A stretch of 64,000 nt of DNA from Sulfuritortus calidifontis. GTDB taxonomy: Bacteria; Pseudomonadota; Gammaproteobacteria; Burkholderiales; Thiobacillaceae. Below, one piece after another: positions 53,665 to 62,117 of this stretch. The translations under genes and the position numbers were made by a program. The stretch lies in assembly GCF_003967275.1 (NCBI RefSeq), contig NZ_AP018721.1, positions 1,488,001 through 1,552,000 of the forward strand. The letters are read 5' to 3'. Within the stretch, counting starts at the first letter, position 1; every line of letters begins with the position of its first letter. The notes below the pieces were generated by a model. That model saw nothing but the letters and a program-made list of their open reading frames with translations. It was not told the DNA's origin and searched no databases.

Positions 53665-54291
53665 ATGGCCACCTGCGGCTGCGGCGACGTTTGCGCCAGC
53701 GACAAAATGCGCGACAGTCAGGCCAGGACGCTCAGGATCGTCCTGGCGATCAACCTCGTGATGTTCGGGGTCGAGGCCACGGCCGGCTGGCTGGCCGGCT
53801 CCACCGCGCTCATGGCCGATTCCTTGGACATGCTGGGCGATGCCCTGGTCTATGGTTTCAGCCTCTATGTGCTGGCCCGCGACGACAGATGGAAGGCAAT
53901 CTCCGCCTTCATCAAGGGCGGCATCATGGCCGGCTTCGGCCTGTTCGTGCTGGTCCAGGCCATCGACAAACTGCTGCACCCCGCGCTGCCGACCTACGAG
54001 ACCATGGGCGCCATCGGCCTCTTGGCCCTGGCCGCCAACTCGCTCTGCCTGTATCTCTTGTGGAAGCACCGCGCCGACGACGTCAACATGCGCTCGGTCT
54101 GGCTCTGCTCGCGCAACGACATCATCGCCAACAGCGCCGTCATCGTCGCCGGCGCCGGCGTCTGGCTCACCGCCGCGCAATGGCCCGACCTCGTGGTCGG
54201 CTTGGGCATCGCGGCACTCTTCCTGCGCTCGGCGACCCATGTCTTTACCGACGCCGTCCGCACCTACCGGGCGGCCAGCGTCAAAACTTAG
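53665..54291 (+). CDS. CDF-like cation transporter, short form
   Basis: 208 aa with six hydrophobic segments and a Cys-rich start, MATCGCGDVCASDKM. It aligns with the membrane part of cation diffusion facilitators (LMADSLDMLGDALVYGFSLY, CSRNDIIANSAVIVAG) but lacks the C-terminal soluble domain. The usual HxxxD metal pairs read DxxxD in helix 2 and NDxxxN in helix 5, so metal choice may differ. Ends converging on the nitroreductase gene with a 4-bp overlap. Confidence 0.8.
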   Translation: MATCGCGDVCASDKMRDSQARTLRIVLAINLVMFGVEATAGWLAGSTALMADSLDMLGDALVYGFSLYVLARDDRWKAISAFIKGGIMAGFGLFVLVQAIDKLLHPALPTYETMGAIGLLALAANSLCLYLLWKHRADDVNMRSVWLCSRNDIIANSAVIVAGAGVWLTAAQWPDLVVGLGIAALFLRSATHVFTDAVRTYRAASVKT

Positions 54292-54890
54292 AAGTGGTCG
54301 CGCACCACCACCTCGCTCAAGGGCAGTTGCCCCGCGCGCGGCCAGGGCTCGCGCATGGCCTTGCCAATGGCGAGGAACAGGCCGATGACATGGCCGGCCG
54401 GCAGCTTGATCAGCGGTGCCACCTGGTCGAAGTCCGACAGGTCCATCGGGCAGGAGTCGTAGCCCATGGCCTTGGCCGCCAGCATCAGGCTCTGCGCCGC
54501 GATGCCGCAGGAGCGCATGGCTTCGTCGCGCTGCACTTGCTCGCGGCCGTCGTAATAGGCCTGGATTGCGGCCACCACGCCCTCGCGCACATCGGCCGGC
54601 GCATCGCGCCAATAACGCTCGGGGCTCTTCCGCCAGGCGTCGAGGTCGGCGCACAGCACCAGCAGCAAAGAGGCATCGGTGATCTGCGGCTGCATCCAGC
54701 TCACCGCCCGTAGCTTTTCGCGTAGGGCCTTGTCCTCCACCCGCACGAAACGCCAATGCTGGATATTGAATGCCGTCGGCGACAGCACGGCGAGCGACAG
54801 CAACTTCTCGATCTCGGCCTCACTCAACTTGTAATCGGGATCGAACTGCTTGACCGAACGGCGGGCCTCGATCGCGTTGAATACATTCAT
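54288..54890 (-). CDS. Nitroreductase family protein
   Basis: 200-aa FMN-dependent NAD(P)H oxidoreductase. Typical features: ARRSVKQFDP at the start, SPTAFNIQHWRF, and the LPAGHVIGLFLAIGKA region near the end. Substrate unknown. Divergent from an HxlR-type regulator gene, a common regulator-target arrangement, with 122 bp between them. Confidence 0.9.
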   Translation of the reverse strand: MNVFNAIEARRSVKQFDPDYKLSEAEIEKLLSLAVLSPTAFNIQHWRFVRVEDKALREKLRAVSWMQPQITDASLLLVLCADLDAWRKSPERYWRDAPADVREGVVAAIQAYYDGREQVQRDEAMRSCGIAAQSLMLAAKAMGYDSCPMDLSDFDQVAPLIKLPAGHVIGLFLAIGKAMREPWPRAGQLPLSEVVVRDHF

Positions 54891-54977
54891 TTGTTTTCTC
54901 CCGGTGTCAGGTTCACACGAACCGGGAACGAAGGTATAGCATTGGCTGCAAGCACGTAAGAATGCACATTTCTGTGA

Positions 54978-54997
54978 TGTAGTTACATTTTGTATAC
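54978..54997. promoter_or_regulatory. Candidate HxlR operator
   Basis: TGTAGTTACA (54978-54987, an interrupted palindrome TGTA-GT-TACA) is followed by TTTT and the palindrome GTATAC (54992-54997). It lies 15 bp before the hxlR-type gene. The GTA/TAC style suits HxlR/YodB-type sites, but this is only pattern-based. Confidence 0.4.
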
Positions 54998-55012
54998 CAA
55001 GGCAAAGCGAAC

Positions 55013-55381
55013 ATGGCCCTCAAACACAAACGCTACGATTGCGATTTCGGCTGTCCGGTCGAGGCCTGCCTGGCCGTGGTTGGCGGCAAGTGGAAGGGCG
55101 TCATCCTGTTCCACCTGCTCGGCGGCACCAAGCGTTTCAACGAACTGATGCGGCTGATGCCCGATGTCACCCAGCGCATGCTCACCCGGCAGTTGCGCGA
55201 GTTGGAGGCCGACCGCATCGTCGTGCGCAAGGTCTATGCCGAAGTACCGCCCAAGGTGGAATATTCGCTGACCGAATTCGGCCGAACTTTGGAGCCGATC
55301 CTGAAGTCTTTGCAGAAATGGGGGTCGAACTATATCGACCAACTCACCAAGATCCGTCGCCAGCAGGCCAAACAAGCATGA
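55013..55381 (+). CDS. HxlR-family transcriptional regulator
   Basis: 122-aa winged-helix regulator. The opening has Cys residues ([21 protein letters not shown]), and [21 protein letters not shown] is the recognition region. Many HxlR members sense quinones, aldehydes or thiol stress through N-terminal cysteines. Divergent from the nitroreductase and overlapping copA by ATGA, so it may also affect copper export; that second link is inferred from gene overlap. Confidence 0.9.
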   Translation: MALKHKRYDCDFGCPVEACLAVVGGKWKGVILFHLLGGTKRFNELMRLMPDVTQRMLTRQLRELEADRIVVRKVYAEVPPKVEYSLTEFGRTLEPILKSLQKWGSNYIDQLTKIRRQQAKQA

Positions 55382-57948
55382 GCCAATTCGCCGAGAAGAA
55401 AGTCCTCGAACTGCCCATCGCCGGCATGACCTGCGCGGCCTGCTCGACCCGCCTGGAGCACAACCTGAACAAGCTGGCGGGCGTGAACGCGGCGGTGAAC
55501 CTGGCGGCGGAGCGCGCGCGGGTGGAATACGACCCGGCGCAAGCCAGCGCCGAAGCCATCGTCGCCCAGGTGGCCAAGACCGGCTTCGCCGTGGCGCCGC
55601 AGAGCCTGGACCTGCGCCTTTCCGGCATGACCTGCGCCGCCTGCGCCACGCGGATCGAGACCGTGCTCAACCGCCTGCCGGGCGTCGAGGCGCGGGTGAA
55701 CCTCGCCACCGAAAAGGCGCGGGTGAACTACACGCCGGGGCTCGTTACCCTCGACGACCTGATCGCCGCGGTGCACAAGGCCGGCTATTCGGCCTGCCCG
55801 ATCACCGAGGCGACGCGGGCCGAGGCGAAGGCGCGCCAGGCGGCGGAATACCGGCGCGAGGTGATCGCCTTCGCCGTCTCCGCCGCCCTCACCCTGCCCC
55901 TCTTGGCGCAGATGGCGACGATGTTTTCCGGCAGCCACGCGGCCTGGCTGCCCGGCTGGCTGCAATGGCTCTTGGCCACGCCGGTGCAGTTCTGGGCCGG
56001 CTGGCGCTTCTACGCCGGCGCCTATCACAGCTTGCGCGGCGGCGGCGCCAACATGGATGTGCTCATCGCGCTGGGCACCAGCGCCGCCTATTTCTACAGC
56101 GTGTTCGTGCTGTTGTTCGACCCCGATGGTCATCTCTATTTCGAGGCCGGCGCCGCGGTGATCGCCCTGGTGCGTCTGGGCAAATTGCTGGAGGCGCGGG
56201 CCAAGGCCAGGACCTCCTCCGCCATCGAGCAGCTCATCGGCCTGCAACCCAGGACCGCCCGCGTCGAGCGCGACGGCGAAACCATCGAGATCGACATCGC
56301 CGCGCTCAAGGTCGGCGACCTCGTTCTGGTGCGCGCCGGCGAGCGCATCCCGGTCGACGGCGTGGTGGTCGAAGGCGCCTCGAGCGTGGATGAGAGCCTG
56401 CTCACCGGCGAGAGCCTGCCAGTCAGTAAAGTGGGTATCCCATTCACTCCCTCACCCCCAACCCCTCTCCCAATGGGAGAGGGGGGTTCGTTCCCCTCCC
56501 CCTTCGGGGGAGGGGCTAGGGGTGAGGGAACCCAGGTCACGAATCGCCCCAGCGCAACGCACCGGGTCTATGCAGGCACCCAGAACCTGGACGGCATGTT
56601 GAAGATCCGCGCCGAGGGCGTGGGCGCGCAGACCCAGCTCATGGAGATCGTGCGCCTGACCGAGGCGGCGCAGGGCTCCAAGGCGCCGATCCAGAAACTG
56701 GCCGACCGCATCGCCGCCGTGTTCGTGCCGGCCGTGGTCACCTTGGCCGCGCTCACCTTCGCCGGGTGGTGGATCTACAGCGGCGAGCTCGGCACGAGCC
56801 TGATCCCCGCGGTGGCGGTGCTGGTCATCGCCTGCCCTTGCGCATTGGGTTTGGCCACGCCGACCGCGCTGATGGTGGGCCTGGGCCGCGGCGCGCAACT
56901 GGGTATCCTGGTGCGCTCGGCCTCCGCCCTGGAGCGGGCGGAAAGACTCTCGGTGCTGGCGCTGGACAAGACCGGCACCCTGACCGAAGGCCGGCCGGCC
57001 CTGGTCGAACTGCATGCCGCGGCCGGCATGGAAGAAGCCGACCTGCTGCGCCTGGCCGCCGCGCTGGAACAGGGCTCAACCCATCCGCTGGCCCAGGCCC
57101 TGCTCGATGCCGCCCGGGCGCGCGGCATTGCGCTGCCCGCGGTCGACACCTTTGAGAACATTCCGGGGCAAGGTGTGCGTGGTCGTGTGGAAGGCAAGGA
57201 ACTGCGCTTGGGGCGGCTGGACTGGGTATTGGAAACCGCTCAGGGCCCTGAAGAAACATTCCCTCACCCCCTCCCCCAGGGGGGGAGGGGTGAATTGCCC
57301 CCTCTCCCTCCGGGAGAGGGCCGGGGTGAGGGAAGAGCGACTGCGGCCACCATCACCGTCGCCCTCGCCGATGACTCCAAACTCCTCGGCCAACTCGTCT
57401 TCGCCGACCGGTTGCGCCCCAGCTCCAAGGCCGCCGTGCGCGCCTTGCAGGCACGCGGCATCCAGGTGGTCATGCTCACCGGCGACCAGGAAGCGACCGC
57501 CGCCGCCATCGCCGCAGAGGCCGGCATTGCCGAATTCCGCGCCCGCGTGCTGCCGCAGGACAAGGCGGCCGTCGTGGCCGCACTCAAGGCCGATGGCCGC
57601 GTGGTCGGCATGGCGGGCGACGGCATCAACGATGCTCCGGCCCTGGCCAGCGCCGACGTCAGCTTCGGCATGCGCTCGGGCACCGACATCGCCTTGGAGG
57701 CGGCCGACATCACCCTGATGCACGACGACCTCATGGGCGTGGTGCAGGCGGTGGCGCTCTCCCATGCCGTGCTCGACAAGATCCGGCAGAACCTGTTCTT
57801 CGCCTTCATCTACAACGTGCTCGGTCTGCCGCTCGCCGCGCTGGGCATGCTCAACCCGGTGATCGCCGGCGCCGCCATGGCCCTGTCCTCGGTCTCGGTG
57901 GTGAGCAACTCGCTGCTGCTCAAGCGCTGGCGGCCCCAGCGGCCCTGA
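55378..57948 (+). CDS. copA: Copper-exporting P1B-type ATPase with two in-frame repeats
   Basis: 856 aa. Two heavy-metal domains (CAAC at 19-22 and 86-89), membrane helices, the actuator TGES, the CPC metal site in [12 protein letters not shown], the phosphorylation site DKTGTLTEG, the HP motif in [17 protein letters not shown] and a YN motif in the seventh helix identify a Cu(I) exporter. Two low-complexity stretches are not part of the family: Pro/Gly-rich peptides right after TGES and in the nucleotide-binding domain. Each corresponds to a palindromic repeat inserted without breaking the frame. All catalytic motifs remain. Starts on the hxlR-type stop. Confidence 0.92.
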   Translation: MSQFAEKKVLELPIAGMTCAACSTRLEHNLNKLAGVNAAVNLAAERARVEYDPAQASAEAIVAQVAKTGFAVAPQSLDLRLSGMTCAACATRIETVLNRLPGVEARVNLATEKARVNYTPGLVTLDDLIAAVHKAGYSACPITEATRAEAKARQAAEYRREVIAFAVSAALTLPLLAQMATMFSGSHAAWLPGWLQWLLATPVQFWAGWRFYAGAYHSLRGGGANMDVLIALGTSAAYFYSVFVLLFDPDGHLYFEAGAAVIALVRLGKLLEARAKARTSSAIEQLIGLQPRTARVERDGETIEIDIAALKVGDLVLVRAGERIPVDGVVVEGASSVDESLLTGESLPVSKVGIPFTPSPPTPLPMGEGGSFPSPFGGGARGEGTQVTNRPSATHRVYAGTQNLDGMLKIRAEGVGAQTQLMEIVRLTEAAQGSKAPIQKLADRIAAVFVPAVVTLAALTFAGWWIYSGELGTSLIPAVAVLVIACPCALGLATPTALMVGLGRGAQLGILVRSASALERAERLSVLALDKTGTLTEGRPALVELHAAAGMEEADLLRLAAALEQGSTHPLAQALLDAARARGIALPAVDTFENIPGQGVRGRVEGKELRLGRLDWVLETAQGPEETFPHPLPQGGRGELPPLPPGEGRGEGRATAATITVALADDSKLLGQLVFADRLRPSSKAAVRALQARGIQVVMLTGDQEATAAAIAAEAGIAEFRARVLPQDKAAVVAALKADGRVVGMAGDGINDAPALASADVSFGMRSGTDIALEAADITLMHDDLMGVVQAVALSHAVLDKIRQNLFFAFIYNVLGLPLAALGMLNPVIAGAAMALSSVSVVSNSLLLKRWRPQRP
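56448..56529. repeat. Palindromic repeat inserted in copA (actuator domain)
   Basis: 82 bp with inverted ends TCCCTCACCCC and GGGGTGAGGGA, plus inner stems (CCCTCTCCC with GGGAGAGGG, and CTCCCCC with GGGGGAG). It encodes a Pro/Gly-rich loop just after the TGES motif. The layout is that of a common intergenic repeat, here within an open gene. Confidence 0.85.
57260..57333. repeat. Second palindromic repeat inserted in copA (N-domain)
   Basis: 74 bp with the same ends, TCCCTCACCCC and GGGGTGAGGGA, and inner stems CTCCCCC/GGGGGAG-like and CCCTCTCCC/GGGAGAGGG. It encodes another Pro/Gly-rich loop, between LETAQGPEE and the next beta strand ITVALADD of the ATP-binding domain. Frame is kept. Confidence 0.85.
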
Positions 57949-57979
57949 ACGCCGCCTGGCGCAAGCCCTCTTGACGCGA

Positions 57980-57993
57980 CGAACCATCGTTCG
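57980..57993. promoter_or_regulatory. SOS-type operator in front of the lexA-like gene
   Basis: The perfect palindrome CGAAC-CATC-GTTCG matches the GAAC-N4-GTTC box of Gram-positive LexA rather than the CTG-N10-CAG box of E. coli. It sits between a -35-like TTGACG (57971-57976) and a -10-like GATAAG (57993-57998), where a repressor would block RNA polymerase. The lexA-like gene begins 35 bp later. Confidence 0.7.
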
Positions 57994-58028
57994 ATAAGGT
58001 TGGGACACCGCTTTTCGAGGTGCCCAAA

Positions 58029-58607
58029 ATGTCGAACGACACCGACTACCTGAACAACCTGCAGGACTACTACGCCGAACACCGGGTCTTCCCGCCCTAT
58101 TCCGCCATCGGCGAAATGCTCGGCCTGAAATCCAAATCCTCGGTCGCCGCCCTGGTCGCCCGGCTCAAGCTGGCCGGCTTTCTCGAGGCCACGCCGGACA
58201 AGCGGCTGAAACCCGGCCCGCGCTTCTTCGAGCGCACCCTGGCCGATTCCGCCGTGCGCGCCGGCCTGCCCCACCCGGCCGACACCGGCACCGCCAGCCT
58301 GACCATCGACGAATACCTGATCGAGCACCCCTCGCGCACGGTGCTGGTGCGGGTGAAGGGCGACTCCATGATCGACGCCGGTATCCACGAAGGCGACATC
58401 GTGGTGGTCGAGCGCCGGCCCTCGGCCAACGCCGGCGACCTGGTCGTCGCCATCGTCGACAACGAATTCACGCTGAAATACTTGGAGAGAGATAGAGGCG
58501 ATTACGTGCTGAAACCGGCCAACCCGGCCTACCCCATCATCCGGCCCAAAGGCCAGTTGGAGATCTTCGGCGTGGTGGTGGGCATGGTGCGGAAGTACAA
58601 AGGTTGA
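58029..58607 (+). CDS. LexA-like S24 family repressor
   Basis: 192 aa: an N-terminal winged helix (about 10-65, PPYSAIGEMLGLKSKSSVAALVARL in parts) and a self-cleaving protease domain. Ala78-Gly79 fits the cleavage site, Ser113 (GDSMIDAGI) and Lys150 (NEFTLKYL) the catalytic pair. The ATG at 58029 has GAGG eight bases upstream; a GTG three codons earlier is less likely. The operator upstream suggests autorepression. Whether it is the main SOS repressor or a local one is open. Confidence 0.88.
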   Translation: MSNDTDYLNNLQDYYAEHRVFPPYSAIGEMLGLKSKSSVAALVARLKLAGFLEATPDKRLKPGPRFFERTLADSAVRAGLPHPADTGTASLTIDEYLIEHPSRTVLVRVKGDSMIDAGIHEGDIVVVERRPSANAGDLVVAIVDNEFTLKYLERDRGDYVLKPANPAYPIIRPKGQLEIFGVVVGMVRKYKG

Positions 58608-58619
58608 TCGGTACCAGCC

Positions 58620-58763
58620 ATGCCAGAAAACCTCACCCCATTCGATGCCTCGGCCTACCTGGGCAATGAAGAAACCTTCGCCGAATACCTCACCGATACC
58701 GTCATGAAAGTGATGAAGGCGCTCGGCGCAAGGCTGCATGCGGAACCGGCACGCACAAGCTGA
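58620..58763 (+). pseudogene. Addiction-module antidote remnant (HigA-like), internal deletion
   Basis: A 47-codon frame. The first part, FDASAYLGNEETFAEYL, resembles the start of addiction-module antidote proteins, and the last part, VMKALGARLHAEPA, resembles their end. The central helix-turn-helix (about 45 residues in relatives) is missing. This looks like an in-frame internal deletion that removes DNA binding. No toxin gene is seen on either side. Confidence 0.6.
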
Positions 58764-58810
58764 TTTCCAGGTTTGTGGCAGCTCCCGGTAATCACGGTAA
58801 CATCCGCCAG

Positions 58811-59323
58811 ATGCCAACATCTAACAAACGCATCGTAGTCAACGACCGGATGCAGCAGGGCTACAGCTACACCCTGACCGAACCCATGGGCGAGAACTTC
58901 CACCCGGAGTTCAAGCCGGAACTGACGCCAAAGCAGATGCTGGCGATGGGCGTGTTCGGCGGCAAGTACATGACCGACTGCGCCGCCGAGTTTCCGGCCG
59001 ACTGGTTCGAAAACGCCAAGCTCTCGCCAGAACGGCGTAACCCCAAGCTCAATTTCTTCGGCGTGGATGCCTCGCAATCGCTCGCGGAGTGGCGGCGCAA
59101 GGGCTGGATTTACGAGGAAGACCCGCGCGGCTGGTTTCAGTGGTATTGCCGCTACTACATGGGCCGCCGCTGCCCGGACGACGAGCGGCAGATCAAGCGC
59201 TGGAAGGCGGTGCGCCGGCACATCGCGCAGATCAAGAAGAACTGCCTGGCGGGTGACCCCAATTGCCGACGCCGGCAGAAACAGGCCCTGCTGCACTGGG
59301 CCTATGATGCGCGCAAGCTGTGA
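58811..59323 (+). CDS. Conserved protein of unknown function
   Basis: 170-aa soluble protein, rich in Arg and Trp. Notable stretches are MLAMGVFGGKYMTDC, ADWFENAKLSPERRNP, DPRGWFQWYCRYYMGRR and a C-terminal basic part with CLAGDPNCRRRQKQALLHW. The sequence looks like a conserved family, but I cannot name a function. The ATG at 58811 was chosen over an in-frame one 12 codons earlier because the conserved-looking part begins here. Confidence 0.7.
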   Translation: MPTSNKRIVVNDRMQQGYSYTLTEPMGENFHPEFKPELTPKQMLAMGVFGGKYMTDCAAEFPADWFENAKLSPERRNPKLNFFGVDASQSLAEWRRKGWIYEEDPRGWFQWYCRYYMGRRCPDDERQIKRWKAVRRHIAQIKKNCLAGDPNCRRRQKQALLHWAYDARKL

Positions 59324-59348
59324 AGAACTCCTGATTCATACCTGTTTC

Positions 59349-59416
59349 GTCGCTCCCGCGCAGGCGGGAGCCCAGCCAAATTCAAGAACTGGATACCCGC
59401 CTTCGCGGGTATGACG
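59349..59416. repeat. Dispersed palindromic repeat
   Basis: Contains GCTCCCGCGCAGGCGGGAGC with CCAG after it, then ACTGGATACCCGCC-TTC-GCGGGTATGACG. Same layout as the units at 21454-21520 and 53533-53613. It fills the gap between two converging genes and may help terminate both. Confidence 0.8.
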
Positions 59417-59434
59417 AACAATCGCCCAAGGCCA

Positions 59435-59932
59435 TCACTCGGCCAGCAGCCCCTCGATCACCTGCACCGCCTCCGGCTCGTCCCATTCGATGGAGCCGAA
59501 CAGGCCGTAGCGGATGCGGCCCTGCTTGTCGACCAGATAGCTGGTGGGGAAGGCGAAGACCTGCCAGGCCTCCAGGTGCTTGCCCTTCTCGTCGAGCACG
59601 ATGGGGAAGCCGACCGGCACGATCTTGAGGAAGGCGTTGACCTGGGCCCGGGCCTCGCCGACGTTGACGCCGAGCATGGCGAAGGGCCGGCCCGCTAGCT
59701 TGTCGTCGAGCCGCTGCATGGACGGCATCTCCTGCCGGCAGGGCGGGCACCAGGTGGCCCAGAAGTTGACCAGCACCACCTTGCCGCGCAGTTGCTGAAA
59801 ATCGAACCGGCCGCCGTCGAGCGCGGGCAAGGCCAGTTGCGGCGCGGTCCGCGGCGTCAGCGGCTTCAGGCCCTTGGCCAGGACCGGCCCGGTAAGCAGG
59901 GTCAACAGCAAGACGAACAGCAGGCGTTTCAT
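59435..59932 (-). CDS. TlpA-like periplasmic thioredoxin
   Basis: 165 aa with a signal peptide (about 1-19, [18 protein letters not shown]) and a thioredoxin fold of the TlpA/ResA type. The active site is [13 protein letters not shown], and [15 protein letters not shown] holds the cis-proline. Reduces or isomerises disulfides in the periplasm, often for cytochrome assembly. Overlaps the upstream gene by ATGA. Confidence 0.92.
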   Translation of the reverse strand: MKRLLFVLLLTLLTGPVLAKGLKPLTPRTAPQLALPALDGGRFDFQQLRGKVVLVNFWATWCPPCRQEMPSMQRLDDKLAGRPFAMLGVNVGEARAQVNAFLKIVPVGFPIVLDEKGKHLEAWQVFAFPTSYLVDKQGRIRYGLFGSIEWDEPEAVQVIEGLLAE

Positions 59933-60693
59933 TGGCGTCCTTTCCTCAAAGCCTCGATCTGGCCGTGCAGCAGCTCGCCCAGCTTGCCGCCCTCGGCGAG
60001 CTCCTCCGGCGTGGCGTCGCCGCGCCGGTAATAGCCGTCGCGCAGGCCAGGCAATACGGTGAGCCGAACCCGGCTGCCGGAAGATTCCAGCGCGGCCTTG
60101 AGCCGTTCGCGCCACCAGTAGCCGGCGGAGGACTGCGGCTGCAGATAGGCGATGTCGAGCCGGGCCTGCCGCACGACGGGGTCGTACACCGGCTCCTGCC
60201 CGGGCTCGACCTCTTCGTAGAGCAGGGGGAACAAGAGCACCGCGCCGCGCAGCGTGGCCCGCTTGGCGTATTGCGCCTGCCAGAGCCGGGCCAGGCGCAG
60301 GGCCGGCTGCGCCATGTGCGCGGTGGCGATGAGCACGATCTCGCGCTTGCCGCTTAGCTTTTGTACCCGCTCCAGCCAGGCGATGAGATCGGCATCGGGC
60401 AGCTTGCGCACCTGGCTCATGCCCTGGGGCAGGAAATAGGCACCCATGACATCGGCCACCCAGGTTTCGATGCCCTGCCCGGCCAGGTATGCGCCGGCCT
60501 GGTATTCGTATTCGCTCCAGCCGAATTCGCCGGTGAGAAAGACGGCGAGCGTCTGGCCCTGGGCGGCATAGCGCGCACTGTGGATTTCGGCGCCGGAGGG
60601 GACCGGGATGACAACCTCGCTGCCGGCGGCGAAGGCGGCGGCGCTCAAGGCCAGGCTCAGGGCCAGGAACAGGCGGCGGAGGGTTTTCGGCAT
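59929..60693 (-). CDS. Secreted alpha/beta-hydrolase-like protein
   Basis: 254 aa with a signal peptide (about 1-22, ending AAAFAAG). The pattern of strands ([36 protein letters not shown]) recalls alpha/beta hydrolases of the DUF3530 kind. The nucleophile elbow GxSxG is absent (ATAHMA instead), so it may not be a working hydrolase. Cotranscribed with the TlpA-like gene. Confidence 0.65.
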   Translation of the reverse strand: MPKTLRRLFLALSLALSAAAFAAGSEVVIPVPSGAEIHSARYAAQGQTLAVFLTGEFGWSEYEYQAGAYLAGQGIETWVADVMGAYFLPQGMSQVRKLPDADLIAWLERVQKLSGKREIVLIATAHMAQPALRLARLWQAQYAKRATLRGAVLLFPLLYEEVEPGQEPVYDPVVRQARLDIAYLQPQSSAGYWWRERLKAALESSGSRVRLTVLPGLRDGYYRRGDATPEELAEGGKLGELLHGQIEALRKGRQ

Positions 60694-60751
60694 GGCGGGA
60701 TTATCGGCCGGCCGCGGCCCGAGTGCATCAAATGTTTGTGCTAGCGGACCT

Positions 60752-62080
60752 TCAATTGAGCTGGATGCGCACGCCGAACGGCACCGGGGCCTTGCCCTTG
60801 ACCAGCCAGACCACGGGATATGGCGGCGCCTGCTCGGGGAACGCCCCCTCGGCGTCGGTGAAGTACACCAGCAGGTCGGGGCTCAGCCGGTCGCGGTTGA
60901 CCCAGTCGAACACGGGGCGGAAGTCGGTGCCGCCGCCGCCGGCCACCTCGGCCGGCAGGGTGACCGGCTCCCACATGGCATAGCGCCAGGGGCCGGCCTC
61001 GGCCAGCTTGTCGTCGCAGGCGTGCAGGGTGATCTCGGCCCGCACCTGGCCCTTGAGCGCGTCGATCTCGGCGAGGAATTCGCGCAGCTCCTCGTCGGTG
61101 ACCGAGCCGCTGGTGTCGAGCGCGACCACGACGTTGACGCTCTGGCTGTAGAGCCGCGGCATCAGGGCCTCGCCTTCGCGGCGCGAGGTGCGCTGGAAGC
61201 TGTAGTCGTCGCGCGCGGCGTTCATCATGTAGCGGGCGAGCAAGGCGCGCCAGGGCAATTGCGGCGCCAGCAGGTTGTCGACGAAACGCATGAGCGAAGC
61301 CGACAGCTTGCCGGCCTGGCGCGCGGCCTGGGCGGCGGCGGCGAGCCGGCTCTTCCACTGCTCGGACAGCTTGTCCGGGTCCATGGGCGGCGGCGGTGGC
61401 TGCTCCTGAAGATCACTCTGCGCCTCGCCGCTGTCCTGGCTTTCCTGGGCTTGGGCCTGCTGGCCCTGGCCCGGCTGGTCGTTCTTGTCCCGGCCCTGGC
61501 TGCCGCCCTGGCTCCCGGTGTCCTGCTCGCCCTCGGTCTCGCCCGACTGCGCCTCGCGCGGCTCGCCCGCGCCGGTGTCGCGTCCTTCCGGCTCGCCCTC
61601 GCTCTGTGGCGGGGTGTCGTTCTCCTGGTCGAACAGATGCTGGTCCATCGTCTCTTCCGGCGGGTCCTCATGCAGCAGCGGATAGATCTCCTCCGCGGTG
61701 AGGCCACGGTAGGCGGCGTTCATCAACGCCTCATCCGGCGGCGGCATGCGCTCGTCGTCGAGGATCATGTTCACCGCGTAGTCGCAGGCGACATCCCAGC
61801 GGTGCTTCTGCCGGTGGTTGCGCCGGGCGAAGTGCGACAGGGCGCAATGCATGGCCTCGTGCGCCAGCACGAACTGGGTCTGCTCCAGAGTGAGCCGGGC
61901 GATGTAGTCGGCGTTGTAGTAGAAGGCGCGGGCGTCGGTGGCCGTGGTCTTGCACCACTTGGGGTCGGCCGCCTTGAGCGGCAGGTGCATGACCAGCGAG
62001 CCCAGGAAGGGCTTGTCCAGGATCAGCCGCGTGCGCGCCGCGGCGAGCTTGGTCTCGATGGCGGAGGTGTCCTGGCTCAT
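60752..62080 (-). CDS. VWA-like metallopeptidase-domain protein (DUF2201)
   Basis: 442 aa. The N-terminal third has a zinc-peptidase-like motif, LAHEAMHCALSH. A Gln/Glu/Gly-rich low-complexity region follows (about 165-260). The C-terminal part is VWA-like with ALDTSGSVTDEE and GGGGTDFRPVFDW as metal site. The ATG at 62080 follows GGAGAACGT on the coding strand. It is downstream of a MoxR-like ATPase gene, its likely partner. Confidence 0.87.
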   Translation of the reverse strand: MSQDTSAIETKLAAARTRLILDKPFLGSLVMHLPLKAADPKWCKTTATDARAFYYNADYIARLTLEQTQFVLAHEAMHCALSHFARRNHRQKHRWDVACDYAVNMILDDERMPPPDEALMNAAYRGLTAEEIYPLLHEDPPEETMDQHLFDQENDTPPQSEGEPEGRDTGAGEPREAQSGETEGEQDTGSQGGSQGRDKNDQPGQGQQAQAQESQDSGEAQSDLQEQPPPPPMDPDKLSEQWKSRLAAAAQAARQAGKLSASLMRFVDNLLAPQLPWRALLARYMMNAARDDYSFQRTSRREGEALMPRLYSQSVNVVVALDTSGSVTDEELREFLAEIDALKGQVRAEITLHACDDKLAEAGPWRYAMWEPVTLPAEVAGGGGTDFRPVFDWVNRDRLSPDLLVYFTDAEGAFPEQAPPYPVVWLVKGKAPVPFGVRIQLN

Positions 62081-62117
62081 ACGTTCTCCCCCTCTCCCAA
62101 AGGAAGAGGGAATCAAT

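Noticed and set aside
62084-62115. CCCTCTCCC-like stretch before the VWA gene as another copy of the copA repeat
   Set aside because: Only a short piece without the TCCCTCACCCC and GGGGTGAGGGA ends; too short to count.
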